A stretch of DNA of 64,000 nucleotides from Clostridia bacterium (GCA_017456555.1 JAFTJF010000008.1:62001-126000), one strand, 5' to 3'. Counted from the stretch's first letter, positions 15,807 to 24,085 are shown. Notes: generated by a model from the sequence alone, not told the origin. Numbers and translations are program-made.

Positions 15807-16652
15807 TTATTTTAAACTATTTATTTCTTCTTCAGTTAACTCAGTAACTTTCATAATCACAGAAATATCTATATTTTCTTTTAATAATTTTTTGGCAATT
15901 TTAATTTTTTCATTTTTTTCTCCGGTTTCAATTCCTTTATCATATCCAGCTGCTTTTATTGCTTCTTTGTCCATCAAGTATAAATCTCTTTTAAAAGCAA
16001 GTTCTTGTTCATATTCATTTTGACTAATTTCTTCTAATAACTTTTTAGCATTTTTTAATGCTTCATTATTTTCAATTTCACTCATCTTTATCACCTCTGG
16101 ATATCTTAAAAATTTGACCCAAGTATTTATTGAAGCACTGTCAGCATATTGTTCATACTTTGGTAATTCAATTATATAAATTTCAAAATTCTTTGTCAAT
16201 ACGACATTTTTATACTCATCTTCACAAATATGCCATTTCGTAAAATACTTCTTTATGGAATCCAAATTTTTAATGCAATAATCTGCAAATAAAATTATTA
16301 TTGTTCTTTGAGCTTCAATATAGTTCGAACCTAAATTAATTGATTTTGAATATAATTTACTCCAATAAAATAACAATCTATTTTCTATATCTTTTTTATC
16401 TACGATTTGCATTTCTATATTACATTGAATGTTATTATTTAATACAGCTCTAATATCTAAAATTCCAAATTTATCTGATGATAAATCTTGTTCTAAAATT
16501 TCTTTGCAATCTAATTTCACGCTATTAATTTCAACATCTTCAATAATCGAACTTAATAGTCCTTTTGTAATTTCTTCATTTCCTACATAGCCAAATAATC
16601 GTTTAAATACGTAATCGTTTGTAGGCTTTAATAATTCTCTTATGTATATCAC
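15807..16652 (-). CDS. Rpn/PD-(D/E)XK family nuclease-transposase
   Basis: The family (PF12784/TIGR01784) contains recombination-promoting nucleases of the Rpn type. The opening LLKPTNDYVFKRLFG is diagnostic. The nuclease core shows D66 in GILDIRA and E80-x-Q82 in CNIEMQ, the D...ExQ version of the PD-(D/E)XK site. A Lys-rich C-terminal helix pair (GYDKGIETGEKNEKIKIAKKLLKENIDI) is also typical. The start is a GTG at 16652 after AGGGAA. These genes are often multicopy and move between loci, or act in phage defence. No terminal repeats are seen around it. Confidence 0.82.
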   Translation of the reverse strand: MIYIRELLKPTNDYVFKRLFGYVGNEEITKGLLSSIIEDVEINSVKLDCKEILEQDLSSDKFGILDIRAVLNNNIQCNIEMQIVDKKDIENRLLFYWSKLYSKSINLGSNYIEAQRTIIILFADYCIKNLDSIKKYFTKWHICEDEYKNVVLTKNFEIYIIELPKYEQYADSASINTWVKFLRYPEVIKMSEIENNEALKNAKKLLEEISQNEYEQELAFKRDLYLMDKEAIKAAGYDKGIETGEKNEKIKIAKKLLKENIDISVIMKVTELTEEEINSLK

Positions 16653-16868
16653 TTCCCTATTTTTTTATTTTCTTGCTTTGGATTTTTTTGGCAGAATTGC
16701 CTTAGAATTAATTTTTAGAATATTAAATTTATGGAATTTTAACATGATTTGGAAAGGATTGCAAGAGAAATTTTATTTTATATCAAAATACTATATTGTA
16801 AATAATGCATAATATATCTATAATAAAAATATGAAAATCCATTATTTGGATTAGTCGTTTCCATTATA

Positions 16869-16900
16869 AAAGGAGTTCGTGGTGGTGTACGAACTCCTTT
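16869..16900. terminator. Terminator of the 323/175-aa operon
   Basis: A 12-bp stem (AAGGAGTTCGT core) with an eight-base loop. It lies just past the stop at 16904. Confidence 0.8.
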
Positions 16901-16903
16901 GTT

Positions 16904-17431
16904 TTATTTTTCATCTGAATTAATTAGTATCTTTATAAACAAATTAAAAGTATATATTGATAATAAAATTCTTATAGCAGATTCTGTAACTAATCCCATA
17001 ATCATTATTATAAATAAAAAATTTATAATATAATTTAGTCCATATGTGGTAAAATAATATATAATAGATATAATTAATAATATTCCTAATGAATAAGAAC
17101 TATCCATAAATAACTTATAAATTCGTAAAAAAGCCTCATTATTCACATATAATATTAATGGATTATTTTCATTTTCTGTTGTCAGTTTATACTTTTCATC
17201 GGTTTTAAAAACAATAAATATTGATAAAAATGTAAGTATAAAACCAAATAAAGTTCCTGATATACTAATTAACATATTTAATATTTCACTTTTGTAATTC
17301 CAAAAATATTCAATTAATGTTTTTGAAAAAATAAACATTATAATTAGAGTAATTGTAATAGAAATTTTTGTTACATTTTCAAGTATTTTTTCTAAAATCG
17401 AATCTCTAATTTTTTTTAAAATCTTTTTCAT
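16904..17431 (-). CDS. Four-helix membrane protein (175 aa), second gene of pair
   Basis: No family is recognised. After a basic amphipathic N-terminus (MKKILKKIRDSILEKILENV), hydrophobic segments lie at about 25-45, 52-74, 112-130 and 133-165, giving four membrane helices with a short polar loop (KTDEKYKLTTENENN) in the middle. The gene follows the 323-residue gene by 12 bases with an AGGATGTG box, so the two are translated from one transcript. A soluble protein plus a four-helix membrane protein is the layout of several two-gene phage-defence systems, Kiwa among them, but I cannot match the sequences. Confidence 0.65.
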   Translation of the reverse strand: MKKILKKIRDSILEKILENVTKISITITLIIMFIFSKTLIEYFWNYKSEILNMLISISGTLFGFILTFLSIFIVFKTDEKYKLTTENENNPLILYVNNEAFLRIYKLFMDSSYSLGILLIISIIYYFTTYGLNYIINFLFIIMIMGLVTESAIRILLSIYTFNLFIKILINSDEK

Positions 17432-17443
17432 TTATATCACATC

Positions 17444-18415
17444 CTAATTTATATATTCCCCTTTTATTTTTATGTAATTCTCTTTCATTTTTTCATAAAA
17501 GTTTTCTGATTCTAATTTTGTAGGTTCTAATTTTATTTTTGATGTAATTAAATCCTTTGTATAATTCACTCTAATTTGCTCATTAAGTTCATTTATACCG
17601 GTTATATCCAATTCAAAACCAGTATTTTTTCCATCCCTTAGTAATAGAGTATCGTTTTTTAAATTATTCGCTTTTTTTATTTCTTCTTTAAACTCATTTG
17701 CATCATAATAAGGATTTTTATTTTCTTTCGTAATTCTATATTTTGGAGTCACAATAATTGTTATTTGGTGCTCCATGTCATTATCATTATCAATTAATTC
17801 TAAAGCAGCAGTTGCAGCTTTAAATGGTCCCTTATTTAAAGTTTTATTCAAATTTAAAAATCTACTACTAGTTGTAAATCTAAATTTTTTTATTCTCATT
17901 AATGAATCAAATTTTTTCTCTTTATTCTTATTTAATAAGTTTTTAAATTCCACAAAGTATTTCATATCCGTTTTTACTTTTATGTAATTTGATAAACTTG
18001 GCGAATGAGAACTTTTTGGATTATATTCAAATGCCATTATTTTATCTTTTATGAAAATAACAAAATGTGAAATTTCAGCAATAGTTTGATTTTCTTTTAA
18101 AGCTTCTTTTATGAAAGTTAACTCTCCATCTTTTTCATAATATGTTAATCCTGTATCATCACAATTTATAAGCTTTCCTTCAATATAATCATCTGTAATA
18201 TTATCAATTTTTATAAAATCATAACTACCATTTCCCTTTTTTAAATATTTCGAATAATCAGTATTATTTTTATCAAATGGTAATTTTTCAAATGCTTTAA
18301 ACATATCTTTACAATCTTCTTTAAAATTTTCGAACTCTACATATAAATTTTTTTCTGCTACATACTTACTAAAAGATACTTCATAAAAATAAATATTTCT
18401 ATTAATAGTTTTCAT
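17444..18415 (-). CDS. Unrecognised soluble protein (323 aa), first gene of pair
   Basis: The protein has a beta-rich opening (NRNIYFYEVSFSKYVAEKN), a middle region with EISHFVIFIKDKIMAFEYNP and a C-terminal half with TIIVTPKYRITKENKNPYYD. The starting pattern (enzyme-like strand, then acidic helices) recalls DUF4747- or DUF6731-type proteins found beside defence genes. I cannot assign it by eye. It has no membrane segments. The start is ATG 18415 after GGGGG. A complete intrinsic terminator sits between its promoter and this ribosome binding site, so expression is probably conditional. It is followed by the four-helix membrane gene. Confidence 0.65.
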   Translation of the reverse strand: MKTINRNIYFYEVSFSKYVAEKNLYVEFENFKEDCKDMFKAFEKLPFDKNNTDYSKYLKKGNGSYDFIKIDNITDDYIEGKLINCDDTGLTYYEKDGELTFIKEALKENQTIAEISHFVIFIKDKIMAFEYNPKSSHSPSLSNYIKVKTDMKYFVEFKNLLNKNKEKKFDSLMRIKKFRFTTSSRFLNLNKTLNKGPFKAATAALELIDNDNDMEHQITIIVTPKYRITKENKNPYYDANEFKEEIKKANNLKNDTLLLRDGKNTGFELDITGINELNEQIRVNYTKDLITSKIKLEPTKLESENFYEKMKENYIKIKGEYIN

Positions 18416-18437
18416 ATTTTACCCCCTATTAAAAAGC

Positions 18438-18472
18438 AAAACGAGAAAACGTCTAATGACGTTTTCTCGTTT
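18438..18472 (-). promoter_or_regulatory. Attenuator-like terminator in the leader of the 323/175-aa operon
   Basis: A perfect 15-bp stem (AAACGAGAAAACGTC and its complement) with a four-base loop is followed on the minus strand by TTTTGCTTTTT. The hairpin begins within about ten bases of the predicted transcription start and ends about 20 bases before the start codon. Transcripts must pass it to reach the gene. Confidence 0.65.
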
Positions 18473-18482
18473 CTCTTTGAAC

Positions 18483-18511
18483 AGTATATCATATTTAATA
18501 GCTTAAAACAA
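18483..18511 (-). promoter_or_regulatory. Promoter of the 323/175-aa operon
   Basis: On the minus strand TTGTTT, 17 bases, TATACT, with an extended TG (TGATATACT). Farther up (18512-18716) lie a GCGC-flanked imperfect palindrome near 18630-18655 and a CCAGAA/TTCTGG hairpin near 18674-18712, probably the terminator of the gene above. No gene is seen in this 301-base gap. Confidence 0.6.
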
Positions 18512-18716
18512 GCTATTTGCAGATATTTCTTTATTTTTCGACAATTTCTTTTTGGGTTTTTAAAAAAATTTTCGCCACTTTTCGCCTCTTTTTATTGTAT
18601 TTTTGTGGTGATATATATTATATTATTTGCGCACGAGCGTTGTGCTTGCGCATAATGACTCGTTTCTCTAGATGCCAGAATCTTTTGTAGTTCTTACATA
18701 TAGGTTCTGGTTTCTT

Positions 18717-19418
18717 TTATGGTTGATTTTTTATTTTATTTAATTTATCAATAAATATATCACAAAAATAATCTAATACCTTTAATAAAATTGAAGAAAT
18801 TTTTATTATTCCCCAAATTGCAGGTGATACAATTACTATTATTAAACACGCTACTTGCATCATTGTAATCACATCTGTTCTTATATTAAATCCTTCACTC
18901 AATATAGCTAAGATTGACAATAATCCAATCGAAAAAAGGTAGAATTCTCTAAAATCTTTAGTATTATCTATAACAGTAGTTCTATTATAATTTTCAATTT
19001 TATATTCTATATTGTTTTCTTTTATATTACTTTCAATAAATATCTCTTCTATCTTTTGAAACACTTTTTCTTTTTCTTCATCTTTTAATAATCTTGTACT
19101 CGCAATTTCCAATATCAAAGCATCTTTTATTTCCATCAATGAATAAACTTCATTCGTTTTCAATTCATCTTCTATAGCAACAGTATTTTTTACACTAAGA
19201 ACTGTATTTCTGGTAATTGCTATATTTTTTATAAAAAAAGGAATTAATATTCTTAAAATCCTTTCATTTGATTTTTTTATTCTAGTTTTCATTTTTCTGT
19301 TACTAAAAAAGTTCTTTATCCAATCTATTATTCCTGCCACAATTAATGGTGCAACCCAAGTTACAACAATTGTATTCGTTAAAATCGGTTCAAAGAATTC
19401 AATATAAATTTTTTCCAT
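18717..19418 (-). CDS. Membrane protein with cytoplasmic helical middle (233 aa)
   Basis: No family is recognised. There is one hydrophobic segment near the N-terminus (TIVVTWVAPLIVAGIID), a basic stretch (NRKMKTRIKKSNERILR), a helical acidic middle (LLKDEEKEKVFQKIEEIF) and two hydrophobic segments near the C-terminus (160-205). The start is ATG 19418 after AAGGAG. A TGATATACT extended -10 lies about 30 bases upstream, just after a weak hairpin that probably ends the 578-residue gene. It appears to be a single-gene unit. The function is unknown; the setting among other orphan membrane genes suggests an accessory role. Confidence 0.6.
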   Translation of the reverse strand: MEKIYIEFFEPILTNTIVVTWVAPLIVAGIIDWIKNFFSNRKMKTRIKKSNERILRILIPFFIKNIAITRNTVLSVKNTVAIEDELKTNEVYSLMEIKDALILEIASTRLLKDEEKEKVFQKIEEIFIESNIKENNIEYKIENYNRTTVIDNTKDFREFYLFSIGLLSILAILSEGFNIRTDVITMMQVACLIIVIVSPAIWGIIKISSILLKVLDYFCDIFIDKLNKIKNQP

Positions 19419-19495
19419 ATATTCTCCTTTTTTTTCAGTATATCAAAAAACATAACATTATCATTTTGATTATGTCTCAAAACGACTGTTCTTTT

Positions 19496-21232
19496 TTATT
19501 TATATTTTTCTAATATTTTTTGTTCTCGCTCATATGCATATTTTTTTACATCAGCTATTGCTTTTTGATAATATTGATTTGAATCTTTAATATAATTTAT
19601 AATTATCTCTGTAATAGTTTCTCTTTTCAGTTCCATTAAATCATTATTATTATTTTTTTTAGCTTTCTTAAAACTTATAATTTCAAAAATTATCTTTTCT
19701 AACGTTTTATCTGTATAAATAATTAATTCATCAATAGAATATGAACAAAGTTTATTAAACTGATCAATATCTTCTTTATAAATCATATTAAATGTCATTT
19801 TATTTTGGTGCGTTAATAATTTCATCTTTTCAACACTCAATTCTATTTGTGTTTTCTCAGCATCATAATAAAAGTTTTGGATTTTACTTAACAAATATCC
19901 AGGCAATAAAAGCTCTAATTCGCTTCTTATATCTGCTACTATTAAACGATGTTTTTCTAATTCTGTATTTAGCCTATTTTGTCTTATCTGTTCTTTTTTA
20001 GTTTTAATAATTTCAACAACAGCTACAAGAACTGTTAAAAATGTCAAAAAAATCATTATAAAATCCTGTACTAATTCTTTCTTTACACCATCTTCATTTG
20101 TAAACCAAAATATTAGAAACGCCTTAGTCTCCTTACTAAACATAACTATAAAAATCAACATAATATTCATTATTGAAATTTTCTTTATATATTTTTTTAT
20201 AAATTTACATAGTTTATTTTCTTTAAATTTCTTTACATATTCTTGTACTATTTTTTTTCCATTTTCCGTATTCCTAAAGTTTTCTTCAATAATATTATTA
20301 CAAAGTACATCATAGATACTTTTTACTTCATCTACATAGTTATATGAATGATTATAGTCAAATATAGTTTGATCTATTACATCACATCTATACAACTCTT
20401 TAAAATCTTTGTTCTTATTAACTAGATAATTCTCTTTTATTTTATTAATTCCTAATTCTATACTTTCTACATCAGATATTAATTTTGATGTAGTAACTTG
20501 CATTATTCCTAATGTTGCTTTTCGAAAAATCAAACATTTTAGATTCTCAAAACATCTTACAAACCATGGTCTATTAAAATTTTCATATATCATAATTGCA
20601 AACACTAAATTTATTATTTCCTTATCTTCTTGAAGTATAAAATTACCATACTTATCATAAAAATACTTATATTTTTTCAATATGTATTTTTCTTTTCTTT
20701 GATTTTCTTTTTCATTATCTATATAAGCATTTTTGTAAATAAATTCTTTCAATAAAACAAAAACAAATGTTATAATGGCAATCCAAATACCATCTCTTAA
20801 TTCTTCTATTGATACAAATATTTGTGTAGTTTCAACTATAAAAAACTTATATGCACAAAAACTTATAATTACACCAATTATAGATATTAAAATTTCAATT
20901 TTCCAATTCTGTAACTCTTTTCTTTGTAAAATAATTATTAAATATATCCATCTTATAAAATAATAAAAGATGCTTATTAAATATATATTTTCAATTAGTT
21001 TTTCATTTTTAGTTTCATAAAAAATTCCTGAACAAATTATTATCAAACAAACTGGAAATAATATTCTAATAACAATATTTAAACCATACGGTTTTCTTTC
21101 TGTATTAGAAAACTCAAATGAAGAATATTTTATACCAATATATTCCTTTTGTAATATTCCTATTTGATTAGTTATAATTATTGTCATTACATATCCTATC
21201 ATTGCTAATCCTATAAAAATAATATAATTCAT
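19496..21232 (-). CDS. Large multi-pass membrane protein (578 aa) behind an attenuator
   Basis: No family is recognised. The N-terminal third has five hydrophobic segments. A soluble helical part follows (about 195-340), then two membrane segments (about 345-415) and a long coiled-coil-like C-terminus rich in Lys and Glu (RQNRLNTELEKHRLIVADIR onward). I start it at ATG 21232, five bases after GAGGAGG; an in-frame TTG at 21256 lies inside the hairpin. The promoter at 21290-21317 reads straight into an intrinsic terminator before this ribosome binding site. This suggests a stress- or phage-responsive membrane effector, by inference only. Confidence 0.65.
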   Translation of the reverse strand: MNYIIFIGLAMIGYVMTIIITNQIGILQKEYIGIKYSSFEFSNTERKPYGLNIVIRILFPVCLIIICSGIFYETKNEKLIENIYLISIFYYFIRWIYLIIILQRKELQNWKIEILISIIGVIISFCAYKFFIVETTQIFVSIEELRDGIWIAIITFVFVLLKEFIYKNAYIDNEKENQRKEKYILKKYKYFYDKYGNFILQEDKEIINLVFAIMIYENFNRPWFVRCFENLKCLIFRKATLGIMQVTTSKLISDVESIELGINKIKENYLVNKNKDFKELYRCDVIDQTIFDYNHSYNYVDEVKSIYDVLCNNIIEENFRNTENGKKIVQEYVKKFKENKLCKFIKKYIKKISIMNIMLIFIVMFSKETKAFLIFWFTNEDGVKKELVQDFIMIFLTFLTVLVAVVEIIKTKKEQIRQNRLNTELEKHRLIVADIRSELELLLPGYLLSKIQNFYYDAEKTQIELSVEKMKLLTHQNKMTFNMIYKEDIDQFNKLCSYSIDELIIYTDKTLEKIIFEIISFKKAKKNNNNDLMELKRETITEIIINYIKDSNQYYQKAIADVKKYAYEREQKILEKYK

Positions 21233-21247
21233 ACTTTCCTCCTCAAA

Positions 21248-21279
21248 AAAAGACAAGAAAAAATATTTTCTTGTCTTTT
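21248..21279 (-). promoter_or_regulatory. Attenuator-like terminator in the leader of the 578-aa gene
   Basis: The 14-bp stem AAAAGACAAGAAAA and its complement has a four-base loop. On the minus strand a T-run directly abuts the GAGGAGG box. It lies between promoter and gene, leaving a leader of only about 50 bases. Confidence 0.7.
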
Positions 21280-21289
21280 GTACACATTT

Positions 21290-21317
21290 ATTTTAGCACT
21301 TTTATGTCAAATGTCAA
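21290..21317 (-). promoter_or_regulatory. Sigma-A promoter of the 578-aa gene
   Basis: On the minus strand TTGACA, 16 bases, TAAAAT. Its -35 is 30 bases from the -35 of the divergent mini-gene promoter. Confidence 0.7.
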
Positions 21318-21347
21318 TGTTTTATATTTTATAAATAAAAAAACTTA

Positions 21348-21375
21348 TTGACTTTTTACAATATTTACATATAAT
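21348..21375 (+). promoter_or_regulatory. Sigma-A promoter of the 27-codon gene
   Basis: TTGACT, 16 bases, TATAAT. The predicted start is about 21382, giving a transcript of roughly 140 bases up to the terminator. Confidence 0.75.
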
Positions 21376-21423
21376 ATTTATATAAGAATATATTTATTAT
21401 ATATTCTAAAGGAGGTTGATATT

Positions 21424-21507
21424 ATGTATCAAGAATGGTTCGAAAAATATAAAGAAATAATAAATTGTGAAAATAATACAAATACAAATCAGAGACAGTC
21501 AGTTTAG
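21424..21507 (+). CDS. Mini-gene encoding a 27-residue peptide
   Basis: ATG 21424 follows a perfect AAAGGAGG box at eight bases. The frame reads MYQEWFEKYKEIIN, then an Asn/Thr-rich tail ending QRQSV. The first half is amphipathic with two Trp/Tyr pairs; there is no membrane segment. The TAG stop lies inside a 22-base-span hairpin terminator. It has a near-consensus promoter, so a strongly made, 140-base mRNA is expected. It lies between two membrane-protein genes on the other strand and could be a peptide regulator or sensor; it could equally be a small RNA. Confidence 0.55.
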   Translation: MYQEWFEKYKEIINCENNTNTNQRQSV

Positions 21508-21517
21508 ACTGTCTCTG
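21490..21517. terminator. Shared terminator of the mini-gene and the 300-aa gene
   Basis: An 11-bp stem (CAGAGACAGTC and its complement) with a six-base loop contains the stop codons of both converging genes. A plus-strand T-run follows; on the other strand the run is poorer. Confidence 0.75.
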
Positions 21518-22406
21518 ATTTTATATGTAATAATTTTTTTATTTCCTTGTCCATTTTTTGTTGTGTCTTGTGTATCTTTTCCATAGTTTTATTATGTTTA
21601 TTTATCCTTTTTATTTTTTCTTTATTCCACATATTATATACTTCAATTATATTAGTATTATATTTATCTATTGAATCTCTGTTTTTACTAGATATAAAAA
21701 TATATAATATATGTATTGTCTGTAAAAATATTTGATGCAACGATTGATATATAAACTGTGAACCAGCTGCATTACTACTTATATTCATACACAAATATTC
21801 CAATCTATTTAAAGTTGTTATAATTAGAAACAAAAATTTATTTGGAAATCTTTTTATTTCTTCCTCTTTATATCTTTCTTCTAATAATCTTATATATGAT
21901 TCTTGCGTTTTTTCAGATTCTATTATATCTAATACACTATTCACAAATGTTTCAATTTCTTCTATACTTCTATTTTCGCCCAACATTTCTTGTAATTCAT
22001 ATACATCAAATCTGTTTATTTTATTAGAATCTATTTGATTAAATTTACTTGAAAATTCATTATTATCAAGTAAAACATCTGAAATTATAGATAATTTTTC
22101 TACAATTTCCGTTGAAAAAATATCAGCAATTTCAGCAGCTTTTTCTTGTTGTGATATAACTCTCCTTTTATCATATTCATACATAGCCCAAAATAATGTT
22201 GCTATTGTTCCAAAAATAGCAAGTATTGTTCCCCAATTTTGTAATGTTATACCAAATATTGTTATTATTTGCTCTGTTGATTGAATATTTTCTGGTATAT
22301 GACCAATTTCAGAAAAACTCAAAAATAGCACAGACGATACAACCATAAATATAATTAATGCTAACATTCTTCTCCAGTGACTTATTAGATATTTTAAGAA
22401 ATTCAT
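21504..22406 (-). CDS. Membrane protein with cytoplasmic coiled domain (300 aa)
   Basis: No family is recognised. There are two membrane segments (about 13-30 and 45-67), then the basic YDKRRVISQQEKAAEIADIF junction and an all-helical soluble domain of about 230 residues ending in Lys-rich helices (NKEKIKRINKHNKTMEKIHK). The layout is like sensor or defence proteins in which a two-helix membrane anchor carries a cytoplasmic helical domain. The start is ATG 22406 after AAGGAGG. A promoter lies just upstream and the gene ends in the shared hairpin at 21490-21517. Confidence 0.65.
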   Translation of the reverse strand: MNFLKYLISHWRRMLALIIFMVVSSVLFLSFSEIGHIPENIQSTEQIITIFGITLQNWGTILAIFGTIATLFWAMYEYDKRRVISQQEKAAEIADIFSTEIVEKLSIISDVLLDNNEFSSKFNQIDSNKINRFDVYELQEMLGENRSIEEIETFVNSVLDIIESEKTQESYIRLLEERYKEEEIKRFPNKFLFLIITTLNRLEYLCMNISSNAAGSQFIYQSLHQIFLQTIHILYIFISSKNRDSIDKYNTNIIEVYNMWNKEKIKRINKHNKTMEKIHKTQQKMDKEIKKLLHIKSETV

Positions 22407-22434
22407 TGAAATTCCTCCTTAATTCTTTGGCTGT

Positions 22435-22463
22435 ATTATATAAAAATATTTGTCAAAAAGCAA
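22435..22463 (-). promoter_or_regulatory. Promoter of the 300-aa membrane protein gene
   Basis: On the minus strand TTGCTT, 17 bases, TATAAT, about 20 bases before the ribosome binding site. Confidence 0.6.
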
Positions 22464-22508
22464 GATTTTTAATTTATTCTTTATATTTATAATTTTCATT
22501 ATAATTTC

Positions 22509-23534
22509 TTAAAATTTAAATAACAATTCTTCAAAAAATCTCCTTCTTACACTATCAATTAGCAATCCAATAAGATAAATCCCTCCAACGCACACGGCAA
22601 TATGCGCAACAAGGATCAAAGGGCTGGCAAAATAAAACCTCTCAACCAAGCAAATCTTTTTCCAAAAATCCACGCGGAAGATGCTGTCGTGAAGCAAATA
22701 GACGCCTATACTAGACTTGCCAAGCACATTTATAACCTTATTATTTTTAATCTCAAGATTTTTAAAAGCGCCAAAAATCAAAACAGACTCAATCAAAACA
22801 ATAATACTGTTCATACTCGAAATCTTGTTAAGAATCCTAAAAATACTAGAATTGTATTGGCTCATAAAAGTAATGCCACAAGCAATAATCATAAAAGCAA
22901 CATAGCCAATAACACTAAAAATCTTTATACTCTTAGAACTCACTCTCTCAAAATCATATAGCCTAATATAAGCCCCAAGCATGTATAGCAAAACAAACCA
23001 CGACAAATTACTCATAAGTCCTGTATCAGAAAAAACAAATCCAATACCAGACATCATAAATATCAATATTCCAATAAGAATAAGTAATTGTTTTTTAGAA
23101 ATGCCTTTAACAAAAACATTAATGAAAGGACTTAAAACATAAACACATATATAAGGCAAGATAAACCAGTATGATTTAGATGTAAAAGGAAAAACTGTCA
23201 GTTTTATTATATCTGAACTCGGCATACCATTAAACAAAACATATATTATAAAAATTGGTACTGAATAACAGTATACTTGAACTATTAATTTTAAAACTTT
23301 TTTCACTTTTAATTTTGATTCAATTAAAAAATATCCACTTATCAAAACAAATAGGTTAACAGCTAATTTACCACCTATCAAACAAACTGTTCCTATATAT
23401 TTGTTCACTACAAATCTGTTGATATAAATTAATCCACCATGCAAAGCATAATGATGCAATATAATTAACACCATTGCAAATATTCTTAATAATTCAAAAT
23501 TTGATTTTCTTTGGTTTTCTACTATTTTTTCCAT
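22509..23534 (-). CDS. Membrane acyltransferase (acyltransferase-3 family), copy 1
   Basis: Acyltransferase-3 proteins (PF01757) move acetyl or other acyl groups onto surface sugars. The opening FELLRIFAMVLIILHHYALHGG contains the catalytic His region, and about ten hydrophobic segments follow, including GKSSIGVYLLHDS near residue 275. The length (341) is normal. A closely related gene is at 28129-29205. The 3' end (lines 22561-22680) counts 42-43% G+C while the 5' end is near 20%, suggesting a mosaic gene. ATG 23534 follows an AAAAGG box. It is probably linked functionally to the nearby capsule operon. Confidence 0.85.
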   Translation of the reverse strand: MEKIVENQRKSNFELLRIFAMVLIILHHYALHGGLIYINRFVVNKYIGTVCLIGGKLAVNLFVLISGYFLIESKLKVKKVLKLIVQVYCYSVPIFIIYVLFNGMPSSDIIKLTVFPFTSKSYWFILPYICVYVLSPFINVFVKGISKKQLLILIGILIFMMSGIGFVFSDTGLMSNLSWFVLLYMLGAYIRLYDFERVSSKSIKIFSVIGYVAFMIIACGITFMSQYNSSIFRILNKISSMNSIIVLIESVLIFGAFKNLEIKNNKVINVLGKSSIGVYLLHDSIFRVDFWKKICLVERFYFASPLILVAHIAVCVGGIYLIGLLIDSVRRRFFEELLFKF

Positions 23535-23626
23535 ATATTTACCTTTTATTTTTTCATCTCATTCTAGTCTGACTATTTCAAAAATATTATACACTCCCCT
23601 CGTTTAAATTTCCATATTAATACAAA

Positions 23627-23662
23627 AAATAGCTTAATACATTTTCTAGTATTAAGCTATTT
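23627..23662 (-). terminator. Terminator of the XRE/ImmA-Fic/GPGGG operon
   Basis: A 14-bp stem (AAATAGCTTAATAC and its complement) with an eight-base loop. The minus strand runs on into six T. Confidence 0.85.
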
Positions 23663-23678
23663 TCTTTTTACTATTTTT

Positions 23679-24083
23679 TTATTTATGATACTTTTTTATT
23701 AGTTCTATTTCCTTACTATATCCACCACGTTTTTCAAGTTCTTTAACTAAAATATGCCATGGTGGAATATTACTTTCATAAGCTTTTCCAGGTCCTGTAT
23801 AAGCTCCGCCACTTGGTCCTGTATATAATCCACCGCCTGGTCCTGTGTATAATCCACCGCCTGGTCCTGTATATAATCCACCACCTGGTCCTCTATAAAG
23901 CCCACCACCTGGTCCTGTGTATAATCCACCACCTGGCCCTGTATATAATCCACCACCTGGTCCTGTATATAATCCACCACCTGGTCCTGTATAAGCACCA
24001 CCACCTGGTCCTGTATATAATCCACCACCTGGTCCTGTATATAATCCACCACCTGGTCCTGTATAATTATTTCTTGGCCACAT
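23679..24083 (-). CDS. GPGGG tandem-repeat protein (134 aa)
   Basis: After six residues the protein consists of 11 units of the octapeptide YTGPGGGL (two end in A, one has R for T, one has S for G) and a partial twelfth. A charged tail of about 35 residues follows (IPPWHILVKELEKRGGYSKE). Such GPGGG arrays are known from beta-rich accessory proteins in other bacteria; the fold here is inferred. The 24-base DNA repeats are nearly identical, so copy number may vary. Its ATG is two bases past the stop of the ImmA-Fic gene, with GGAGGAG inside that gene's end, so translation is coupled. Confidence 0.8.
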   Translation of the reverse strand: MWPRNNYTGPGGGLYTGPGGGLYTGPGGGAYTGPGGGLYTGPGGGLYTGPGGGLYTGPGGGLYRGPGGGLYTGPGGGLYTGPGGGLYTGPSGGAYTGPGKAYESNIPPWHILVKELEKRGGYSKEIELIKKYHK

Positions 24084-24085
24084 TT

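Noticed and set aside
16904..18415. Identification of the 323/175 pair as Kiwa (KwaA/KwaB)
   Set aside because: The layout is similar but the gene order is reversed and I can see no shared motif. I keep it as unassigned.
23740..24070. Regular 24-base repeats that could be a CRISPR array
   Set aside because: The repeats are contiguous without spacers and lie in one open frame coding YTGPGGGL units with a ribosome binding site, so this is a protein repeat.
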